A DNA stretch of 7,180 bases from Roseburia sp. (lineage in GTDB: Bacteria > Bacillota > Clostridia > Lachnospirales > Lachnospiraceae): assembly GCA_017626625.1 (NCBI GenBank), contig JAGAIK010000444.1, positions 1-7,180 of the forward strand, written 5' to 3'. Below are positions 1 through 5,456 of the stretch, piece by piece (position 1 is the first letter of the stretch; every line of letters starts with the position of its first letter). A program made the translations under genes and the position numbers. The notes beneath the pieces were generated by a model that did not search any database, was not told the DNA's origin, and worked only from the letters and a program-made list of their open reading frames with translations.

Positions 1-738
1 AACACCTGCGTAGAGCACCGGAACCCACGCCTCCAAAATCTGTGCCATCTGCGGTTCTTCAAAAAGCAGCATTCCCATCGCAGACAACAGCCCGCAGACA
101 AAAAACTGAATGCAGGACATTGCCACCCCGTTTACCTTCGGTGAAAAATAGTCTATGGTCAGAATATGTACAGAAAACACCACCGCACAGGCAAGCAGCA
201 GCAAATCCCCCTTCTGCAGGGAAAAGCTGCCGCCCGTCATGCAGAGAAGATATAAGCCCGCCACTGCAATCGCTACCGCAAGCCATACCTTAAGCCCAGC
301 CTTTTTCTTTAAAAAAATCCCCAAAACCGGCACCAGCACAATGTACATCGCCGTGATAAATCCGGCTTTGCCAACCGTGGTATACTGTATGCCAAACTGC
401 TGCAGATTGCTTGCCACACAGAGCAGCACACCACAGCAGACGCCTCCGGTAAGCAACGTTTTGTATTCGCCATTTTTAAGCTTTGTCCAAAAGTCGATGT
501 TTTCAGACGGCTCCTGCCCCGCTGCTTTGACGCCATTCCCCGGTGCGCTGCCGGATTTTCTCCCGGATAAAAATGCAATGCAGGGAAGCAGCACCACCGC
601 ACCGATAAAATTTCTCACCGCATTAAACGTAAAGGGTCCAATATATTCCATTCCAACGCTCTGTGCCACAAATGCCACGCCCCAGATGGTAGCCGTGAGC
701 AAAAGCAACAGCGATTGCCTTATCACAAACTTATTCAT
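1..738 (-). CDS. EamA/DMT-superfamily permease, 3' end cut by window edge
   Basis: This is an inner-membrane drug/metabolite-type transporter (EamA domain). 246 codons are present and the frame is still open at base 1; family members are usually about 300 residues, so roughly 50 are missing. Hydrophobic segments fall near residues 8-26, 37-58, 92-110, 123-142, 149-168, 177-195 and 204-226, with another starting near 238. This fits the first EamA repeat and most of the second. The stretch NLQQFGIQYTTVGKAGFITA (111-130) is typical of clostridial EamA proteins. A hydrophilic loop of about 35 residues (58-93) separates helices 2 and 3. The start ATG overlaps the end of thiD by 8 bases, and AAGGAG sits 6 bases upstream, so translation is probably coupled. 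The substrate is unknown. Its place as last gene of a thiamine operon suggests thiamine, thiazole or pyrimidine transport, but that is inference only. Confidence 0.9.
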   Translation of the reverse strand, partial: MNKFVIRQSLLLLLTATIWGVAFVAQSVGMEYIGPFTFNAVRNFIGAVVLLPCIAFLSGRKSGSAPGNGVKAAGQEPSENIDFWTKLKNGEYKTLLTGGVCCGVLLCVASNLQQFGIQYTTVGKAGFITAMYIVLVPVLGIFLKKKAGLKVWLAVAIAVAGLYLLCMTGGSFSLQKGDLLLLACAVVFSVHILTIDYFSPKVNGVAMSCIQFFVCGLLSAMGMLLFEEPQMAQILEAWVPVLYAGV

Positions 739-1540
739 AACAGACTCCTTCTTCCCTTATCAGATAGCCATGGTCCATTGGCCCTCTCCCCGCTCCCAAA
801 TCCAGCATAGCTCCTATGGCTCCGCTTACATATGCCTTTGCTCGTTCCACTGCTTCCTCCATGGAGCATCCCCTTGCCAGAAAGGAAGCAATGGCGGAGG
901 ACAATGTACAGCCCGTGCCATGGGTGTTGGAATTTTCCATCCGCTTCCCCGGAAACCACGCCAGCTTCTCTCCCGTCCAGAGCAAATCATCCGCACCGCC
1001 CGTTCCGTGGCCGCCCTTCACCAGGACGGCGCAGCCGTACTGCCTGCCGATGGTTTCCGCCGCCTGCTCCCGGTCCTTCGGCGTCTCAATCTTATCTTCC
1101 AGCAGAATTTCACATTCCGGAATATTCGGCGTAATAAGTGCCGCCACGGGAAAAAGCTCCTTGCGCCATGCCCGGAGCACCTCCTGATTTGCGAAGTCTG
1201 TCCCGCTGCTGGACGCCATCACCGGGTCAATCACCACATTTTTTGCATGATAAAAAGAAAGCCGCTCCGCAATTCTTTCCGCCATCTCCGCCGAAGTCAC
1301 CATGCCGATTTTCACCGCATCCGGAAAAATATCCGTAAACACCGCATCTATCTGCTTTTCCACAAACGCTGCCGGGACTTCTAAAATCCCTGCTACGCCC
1401 CGTGTGTTCTGCGCCGTCACCGCCGTAATCACACTCATTCCATAGACGCCGTTTGCCAGCATGGTTTTTAAATCCGCCTGTATTCCCGCACCGCCGCTGC
1501 TGTCACTGCCTGCGATGGTAAGCGCCGTGTGTCTTTTCAT
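731..1540 (-). CDS. thiD: Hydroxymethylpyrimidine/phosphomethylpyrimidine kinase
   Basis: ThiD is a cytoplasmic ribokinase-fold enzyme that phosphorylates HMP and then HMP-P to HMP-PP, the pyrimidine substrate of ThiE. From the chosen start it is 269 residues, close to the family norm of about 266. Visible motifs are the N-terminal AGSDSSGGAGIQADLKT (10-26), VIDPVM (103-108), TPN (137-139), KGGHGTGGADD (175-185), and NTHGTGC (205-211) with the anion-hole glycines and Cys211. The frame is open up to an ATG at 1585, which would add 15 residues (MLHGMRKHKNRSAGK). I prefer the ATG at 1540 because AGGAG precedes it by 10 bases, the upstream ATGs lack a ribosome site, and family homology starts there. 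It follows thiE-HAD by 69 bases with no terminator visible. Its stop lies inside the start of the transporter gene. Confidence 0.95.
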   Translation of the reverse strand: MKRHTALTIAGSDSSGGAGIQADLKTMLANGVYGMSVITAVTAQNTRGVAGILEVPAAFVEKQIDAVFTDIFPDAVKIGMVTSAEMAERIAERLSFYHAKNVVIDPVMASSSGTDFANQEVLRAWRKELFPVAALITPNIPECEILLEDKIETPKDREQAAETIGRQYGCAVLVKGGHGTGGADDLLWTGEKLAWFPGKRMENSNTHGTGCTLSSAIASFLARGCSMEEAVERAKAYVSGAIGAMLDLGAGRGPMDHGYLIREEGVCYE

Positions 1541-1550
1541 TTTCCCTGCA

Positions 1551-1555
1551 CTCCT
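1551..1555 (-). promoter_or_regulatory. Ribosome binding site deciding the thiD start
   Basis: AGGAG lies 10 bases upstream of the ATG at 1540. The two in-frame ATGs further upstream (1573 and 1585) have no purine-rich site at a sensible distance, so this site supports the shorter 269-residue ThiD. Confidence 0.7.
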
Positions 1556-1609
1556 GTTCTTATGTTTCCTCATCCCGTGAAGCATTTGGAATTTTCTCTG
1601 TATTTTCTT

Positions 1610-2929
1610 TCACATTCCGCTAAATCCTGTTAATTTTTCTTTTTTCTCCCCCAGCGGAAATCCTTCTATCTCCTTCAGATAAATATCCGCCGTCCTTCGG
1701 ATTTCCTCCTGCTCCCCTCGGCTGGTTTCATCATAAAGTCCAACCGTGCGAAATCCGGCTTTCTTCGCGGTTTTAATAGCATAAAGCGCATCCTCAAACA
1801 CCCAGGTTGCCGCCCGGTTTGTGCCAAGCTCTGCTAATGCCGCTTCGTAAATATCCGGTTTGGACTTTCCCTCCCCCACTTCAGTGCAGGTGAAAATCCG
1901 CTCAAAATAATCATAAATTCCCGTGCGCTTTAAGGCAGCCTCCGCATGTACCCGGTCAGTGGAAGTCGCCACTACCATTTTTACTCCCCGCTGTTTTAAT
2001 TTCTCTAAAAATTCCGGTACGCCGGGTTTTGCCTCTGCACTGCTGCGATAAGCCTCCGCCACAATGGCGTTGGTGGCGGAGACCAGTTCCTCGATACTCT
2101 CAGACACCCCATATTTTTCCTTCACATAGGCTGCCCCCTGCTTCATGCTCATGGTAAAGAGAGTCTCCGATAACTTTTCCTCTACCTCAATGCCTTTTCC
2201 CACAAGGTAACTTTCGGTGGCGTGCTCCCAGATGGGCATAGTATCAAGCAGGGTTCCGTCCATGTCAAACACCGCTCCCTCTATCTTCACTCTTCCTGTT
2301 ACTTTTTCTGAAAGGGTCAAAAGCTCCCTTGCCGCAGCAGAAATGTCCGGCTGTGCAAAAATGGCGCTGATAACCGCCACGCCGCAGATACCGCTGCCCT
2401 CTAACTGCATGATATTTTCCTTTCCGATACCGCCGATGGCAACCACCGGAATCCGCACCGCCTGACAGATTGCCTTTAAGGTTTCATAGGGCAGCTCCCT
2501 GACATTGCTCTTTGATGTGGTGGAAAACACCGCACCCACACCGAGATAATCCGCTCCGCAAGCTTCCGCCCGCAAGGCCTCCTCCACCGAATGGGCGGAA
2601 ACACCGATGATTTTATCCGGTCCTAATTTCCGGCGGACCTCCCCCGCCTCCATATCCTCCTGCCCCACATGGACGCCGTCCGCCCCCATAGCCAGGGCAA
2701 TGTCCACGTTGTCATTGATAACAAACGGCACCTGATACCGCCTGCACAGCTTCTGTATCTCCACCGCCTCTTCCATAAAACGGGCTTCGTCTAACTCCTT
2801 TTCCCGCAGTTGGATAAAGGTGGCGCCGCCCTGCAAAGCCCGTTCCACCTGCTCGTAAAGCGTCTTTCCCCTTAACCAACTTCTGTCTGTCACCGCATAT
2901 AACAATAAATCTTCCTCAGCAAATTTCAT
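1610..2929 (-). CDS. thiE: Fusion of thiamine-phosphate synthase (ThiE) and HAD-family phosphatase
   Basis: This is a 439-residue two-domain protein. Residues 1-211 are a complete ThiE TIM barrel, which joins HMP-PP and thiazole phosphate to thiamine monophosphate. It shows QLREK (40-44), ND (72-73), VHVGQED (86-92), GVSAHS (109-114), FSTTSK (135-140, with Ser where Thr is usual), and VVAIGGI (162-168). Residues 214-425 are a HAD phosphatase of the beta-phosphoglucomutase-like group. Motif I is FDMDGTLLDT with Asp222/Asp224, a helical cap lies around 235-300, motif II is ATSTD (321-325), the motif III lysine is Lys355 in GKSKPDIY, and motif IV is FEDA (378-381). All catalytic residues of both domains appear intact. 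The start has AAAGGAG 6 bases upstream and overlaps the end of thiM by 14 bases. The HAD substrate is not shown by the sequence; thiamine monophosphate is the natural guess from the fusion partner. Confidence 0.95.
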   Translation of the reverse strand: MKFAEEDLLLYAVTDRSWLRGKTLYEQVERALQGGATFIQLREKELDEARFMEEAVEIQKLCRRYQVPFVINDNVDIALAMGADGVHVGQEDMEAGEVRRKLGPDKIIGVSAHSVEEALRAEACGADYLGVGAVFSTTSKSNVRELPYETLKAICQAVRIPVVAIGGIGKENIMQLEGSGICGVAVISAIFAQPDISAAARELLTLSEKVTGRVKIEGAVFDMDGTLLDTMPIWEHATESYLVGKGIEVEEKLSETLFTMSMKQGAAYVKEKYGVSESIEELVSATNAIVAEAYRSSAEAKPGVPEFLEKLKQRGVKMVVATSTDRVHAEAALKRTGIYDYFERIFTCTEVGEGKSKPDIYEAALAELGTNRAATWVFEDALYAIKTAKKAGFRTVGLYDETSRGEQEEIRRTADIYLKEIEGFPLGEKKEKLTGFSGM

Positions 2930-3926
2930 ATCGTGCTCCTTTCTCTAACGCCTCTCCCTCCATAAGGGAAATAGCATCTATGATACGGTTCCGGTAAGAG
3001 GCATTTCCCTCTCCCGCCGCCATGTATTCCCATGCCTTTTCCCCGGCAAGCCCCATGCAGCAGACTGCCGCTGCGGCAGCTTTCAGGGGACAGTCCGGAT
3101 TTGCCGCCAAAAACGCCGTCATCATGCCGGAAAGCTGGCAGCCTGTCCCGGTGATGCGGCTCATTTCCGGTCTGCCGTTTTGTATTCTGTAGCAGTTTTT
3201 TTCGTCCGCCACCAAATCAATCCTTCCGGTCACTGCAATAATGCTCCCGGTCCGCCCGGCAAGTTCTTTTACAAATTCCGCTACGGTTTCTGCATTTTCT
3301 TCTGTCACAGCCTCTCCCTGCGCTGCGTCCACACCATGGCTTTTTGCTCTGTCTCTCTCCACTACGCTTTCCGGGGCTTTTGTCCCTGTATTTTCAGCGA
3401 TTGTATTATCTGCTGCCTTCCGTTTCTTTCTGCTGCTATTCGCTTTTCCTTCTATCTTCTCAGCGATTGCCTCATTGCTACAGTCAAAGCCTCCAGTCTC
3501 CACAGCGCCATTATATTTCACATCCGAATGCAGGACTCCAACCAATTCCGCCACGGCACGAATTTCAGAAATATTCCCCCGGATTGCGGTAAACTTTATT
3601 TTCTCTAACAGCCGCTTTACCGTCTCCCGCCGGAAAGCAGAAGCCCCCACTCCCACCGGGTCTAACAGTATCACATGCCCTTCTTTTTGTGCCCGCAAAC
3701 CTGCAAGCTCCATGGCGCAGGCTTTCGCCGGATTTAGCATTCCGATATTAAGATTTAACCCGTCACAGCCGGCGGTGATTTCTTCCACTTCCTCCGCCGC
3801 CTCTGCCATGATAGGGCTGCCTCCGCAGGCGAGCAGGGCGTTTGCCACATCATTGACGGTCACATAATTTGTTATATTATGAATTAATGGATTCCTTTTT
3901 CTTACATTTTCCAGGCATTCTCTCAT
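2916..3926 (-). CDS. thiM: Hydroxyethylthiazole kinase with a ~65-residue insertion
   Basis: ThiM phosphorylates salvaged 4-methyl-5-(hydroxyethyl)thiazole with ATP in the cytoplasm, giving the thiazole substrate of ThiE. Visible motifs are PLIHNITNYV (13-22), GGSPIMA (35-41), LLDPVGVGA (87-95), IRGNISEI (115-122), AVTG (231-234), and ITGTGC (258-263) with the catalytic-loop Cys263. At 336 residues it is well above the usual 265-275. The excess is a hydrophilic, charge-rich block at about residues 131-195, between the RGNxSE strand and the SHGVD segment that normally follows closely. The reading frame runs through it, and all core motifs on both sides are kept, so the protein is probably active. 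The start at 3926 has GGAGG 5 bases upstream and follows promoter 3955-3982. It is the first gene of the thi operon, and its stop overlaps thiE by 14 bases. Confidence 0.95.
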   Translation of the reverse strand: MRECLENVRKRNPLIHNITNYVTVNDVANALLACGGSPIMAEAAEEVEEITAGCDGLNLNIGMLNPAKACAMELAGLRAQKEGHVILLDPVGVGASAFRRETVKRLLEKIKFTAIRGNISEIRAVAELVGVLHSDVKYNGAVETGGFDCSNEAIAEKIEGKANSSRKKRKAADNTIAENTGTKAPESVVERDRAKSHGVDAAQGEAVTEENAETVAEFVKELAGRTGSIIAVTGRIDLVADEKNCYRIQNGRPEMSRITGTGCQLSGMMTAFLAANPDCPLKAAAAAVCCMGLAGEKAWEYMAAGEGNASYRNRIIDAISLMEGEALEKGARYEIC

Positions 3927-3954
3927 TCTTCCCTCCGGCAGCCATTTTTTCCTT

Positions 3955-3982
3955 AGTATACCTCTTTCCCCACAATTTGCAA
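3955..3982 (-). promoter_or_regulatory. Sigma-A-type promoter of the thi operon
   Basis: On the minus strand TTGCAA (3977-3982) and TATACT (3955-3960) are separated by 16 bases. The expected transcription start lies near 3948, leaving a leader of only about 22 bases before the thiM ATG, most of it the ribosome site. There is no room for a TPP riboswitch downstream of this promoter. Confidence 0.65.
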
Positions 3983-4079
3983 AGTTTTTATATCTTTTAT
4001 AAATTTCTTCGCAGTTCTTAAGATAATATTTATACTCTTGTCAAAATCCTGTCACATTTTTCCATTAATATTAGAACCA

Positions 4080-4184
4080 TCAAAAGGAGCTGTTGAGTTT
4101 CGATAAGGTTGTTGGGGTTCTGTCAGTTCCGCCAAAAAACAATCCGGTCATTGTTTTACTAACCGGTTTACATATACTATTCAT
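4080..4184 (-). CDS. Doubtful 34-residue small ORF
   Basis: A 34-codon frame starts at the ATG at 4184, with a clean GGAGG (4195-4199) 10 bases upstream. The same ribosome site lies 6 bases from another ATG (4186-4188) in a different frame, which stops after three codons (Met-Asn-Glu). The product is rich in Thr, Ser and Gly (for example GLFFGGTDRTPTTLSK), with no signal peptide or membrane segment and no family I recognise. A frame this short occurs easily by chance. It lies just downstream of a terminator, and I see no promoter of its own. I list it only because of the ribosome site; it may equally be the remnant of a lost gene. Confidence 0.15.
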   Translation of the reverse strand: MNSICKPVSKTMTGLFFGGTDRTPTTLSKLNSSF

Positions 4185-4208
4185 TCATATCGTGCCTCCA
4201 AACAAAAC

Positions 4209-4222
4209 GCACCTTCGAGTGC
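4209..4222 (-). terminator. Small second hairpin after the main terminator
   Basis: The minus strand reads GCACT-CGAA-GGTGC, a 5-bp stem (one G·U pair) with a CGAA tetraloop, followed by GTTTTGTTT. It lies directly beyond the T-run of the 4223-4267 hairpin and may act as a weak back-up terminator. Confidence 0.35.
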
Positions 4223-4267
4223 AAAAAAGACTTTAGAAAGAGCTTCTCCTTTTCTAAAGTCTTTTTT
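4223..4267 (-). terminator. Strong rho-independent terminator of the pyrF-traX-AI-2E unit
   Basis: This is a perfect 17-bp inverted repeat (arms 4223-4239 and 4251-4267) with an 11-base loop and six A/T bases at each outer end. It starts 9 bases past the stop codon of the AI-2E-family gene. The A/T flanks make it symmetric, so it could stop transcription in both directions, but no plus-strand gene points into it. Confidence 0.9.
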
Positions 4268-4275
4268 CTGTCCTC

Positions 4276-5412
4276 CTAAACTACTTTGATGTCACGTTGT
4301 TTCAGACGTTGTTTCACAAAATCACGGAACAGGGCATATAACACCGAGCAAAGCGGAATGAAAAGCAAAATGCCCCCAATCCCAAACAGGTTCCCTCCGA
4401 TCGTCACCGCCGCTAACACCCAGATAGACGGCAGTCCCACAGAGCCGCCCACCACATGGGGATAAATCAAATTTCCCTCTATCTGCTGTAGCACCAGGAA
4501 TAAAATCAGGAACCATACTGCCTGAATCGGGTTCACCATCACAATCAAAAGCATACCCACAACACAGCCGATAAAGGCTCCAAAAATCGGTATCAGAGCC
4601 GTAATCGCTATCACAATGCCTGTCAGCATGGCATAGGGCATACGAAGAATCGACATGCTGATGACAAACATGGTTCCTAAAATGACTGCCTCAAGACACT
4701 GCCCGGATAAAAAATTGGAAAAAATCTGGTCTGACAGGGTTGCCACGCTGATAATTTTTTCCGTGGCTTTCTTGGGCAGCAGGGCATAGAGCACCTGTTT
4801 TACCTGCCTTTGCAGTTTTTCCTTCTGGAACAGGATATAAATGGAAAAAACAAATGCTATCACAAAGGTCGCCACGCCACTGATAAGACCGGAGAAAAAT
4901 CCCACACCGGAGCTGACTAAGCCGGAACCCACGGACTGTAAAAATGTTACCACGGAGGACGATACGGAAGCCCAGTCAATGTTCAGTTCTTCCACTGCAG
5001 GCTCTAACGCCGGATATTCCTTGAGCATATCGTTAATCCATTCCGCCGCAGTGTCGAATGCCACAGGAATCTGCGCCATCAACATACTGATGGTATTTCC
5101 CAGCTCCGGAATGACTACCACCAATGCCAGCACAATCACTCCGATGACAGCCAGCAGCGTTAAGAAATACGCCGCAGGCCTTCTCAGCTTTGCCAGCTTT
5201 TTATTTTTCGGAAATAAATGCTTTTCTATTTTTTTCATGGGCACATTGAAGATGAAGGCAATCGCACCGCCAATCAAAAACGGCATGATAATTCCAAGCA
5301 CAAACCTCACCGCTTCAATCACCACGTCAAAATGCTCAATTCCGCAATAAAGTAAAATAGCAAATGCCAAAATCTGCATGAGATGCTTTTTCGTCTGTTT
5401 TGATAACTCCAT
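4276..5412 (-). CDS. AI-2E family (PerM/YdiK/TqsA-like) membrane transporter
   Basis: This is a polytopic membrane protein of the AI-2E family, 378 residues from the chosen start, as usual for the family. Hydrophobic segments lie near residues 11-24, 34-56, 80-102, 158-195 (probably two), 235-254, 259-293 (two), 296-309 and 330-361. The hydrophilic stretch between about 103 and 157 matches the family's extracytoplasmic region. The signature QQIEGNLIYPHVVGGSVGLP lies at 309-328, and ALIPIFGAFIG at 272-282. The frame opens at 5427, but AAGGAG (5417-5422) lies inside those extra codons 4 bases before the ATG at 5412, and no site precedes 5427. Known members have been linked to autoinducer-2 export, Na+/H+ antiport or unknown substrates, so the name does not fix a substrate. 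It sits 44 bases below traX and ends at a strong terminator. Confidence 0.93.
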   Translation of the reverse strand: MELSKQTKKHLMQILAFAILLYCGIEHFDVVIEAVRFVLGIIMPFLIGGAIAFIFNVPMKKIEKHLFPKNKKLAKLRRPAAYFLTLLAVIGVIVLALVVVIPELGNTISMLMAQIPVAFDTAAEWINDMLKEYPALEPAVEELNIDWASVSSSVVTFLQSVGSGLVSSGVGFFSGLISGVATFVIAFVFSIYILFQKEKLQRQVKQVLYALLPKKATEKIISVATLSDQIFSNFLSGQCLEAVILGTMFVISMSILRMPYAMLTGIVIAITALIPIFGAFIGCVVGMLLIVMVNPIQAVWFLILFLVLQQIEGNLIYPHVVGGSVGLPSIWVLAAVTIGGNLFGIGGILLFIPLCSVLYALFRDFVKQRLKQRDIKVV

Positions 5413-5416
5413 AATT

Positions 5417-5422
5417 CTCCTT
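5417..5422 (-). promoter_or_regulatory. Ribosome binding site deciding the AI-2E-family gene start
   Basis: AAGGAG lies 4 bases before the ATG at 5412. The spacing is a little short, but the alternative ATG at 5427 is preceded only by AGTTTTTCAT. This supports the start five codons downstream of the longest frame. Confidence 0.65.
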
Positions 5423-5434
5423 TTCATATGAAAA
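5421..5434. repeat. Perfect 14-bp palindrome upstream of the AI-2E-family gene
   Basis: TTTTCATATGAAAA is a perfect palindrome lying against the AAGGAG site in the traX/AI-2E gap. It could be a small operator or a weak RNA hairpin that hides the ribosome site. It may also be chance in AT-rich DNA. Confidence 0.4.
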
Positions 5435-5456
5435 ACTGCTGTTAATAACTACCTGT

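Larger units (their letters stand above)
3983..4222. other. Non-coding spacer between the two operons
   Basis: This is most of a 349-base gap between thiM and the AI-2E-family gene. It is AT-rich near 3983-4080. It contains a direct repeat TGTCA/TGTCA near 4040-4055, a 7-bp stem at 4086-4134, and an inverted repeat CCGGT/ACCGG near 4144-4166. A small hairpin sits at 4209-4222, next to the terminator. I looked for the conserved TPP riboswitch core on the minus strand (CTGAGA and the ACCTGATCTGGATAATxCCAGC block) and do not see it. No convincing gene is present apart from the doubtful 34-codon ORF listed separately. Confidence 0.6.

Noticed and set aside
155..1384. 409-codon plus-strand open frame opposite the transporter and thiD genes
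   Set aside because: It lies antisense to two well-recognised genes, its translation is rich in Pro, Ser, His and Cys with no recognisable family, and no good ribosome site precedes it. It is a by-product of codon bias in thiD.
1541..1585. N-terminal extension of ThiD from the ATG at 1585
   Set aside because: The extra 15 residues do not resemble ThiD, and the start has no ribosome site, whereas the ATG at 1540 has AGGAG and begins at the family's usual N-terminus.
3241..3867. 208-codon plus-strand open frame opposite thiM
   Set aside because: Antisense shadow of thiM. The low-complexity Ser/Ala/Phe product reflects the GCC/GCA-rich thiM codons, and there is no ribosome site or promoter.
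4086..4134. A real tRNA gene ending in GCCA
   Set aside because: It is only 49 bases long and lacks D, anticodon and T arms; only the 7-bp outer stem fits. It is kept as a structural observation only.
3927..4222. TPP riboswitch upstream of thiM
   Set aside because: The conserved core blocks are not found on the minus strand, and the best promoter leaves too short a leader. A covariance search is still the decisive test.
4841..5350. 169-codon plus-strand open frame opposite the AI-2E-family gene
   Set aside because: Antisense shadow. The product is Thr/Ser/Asn-rich, as expected from reversed hydrophobic codons, and no family is recognised.
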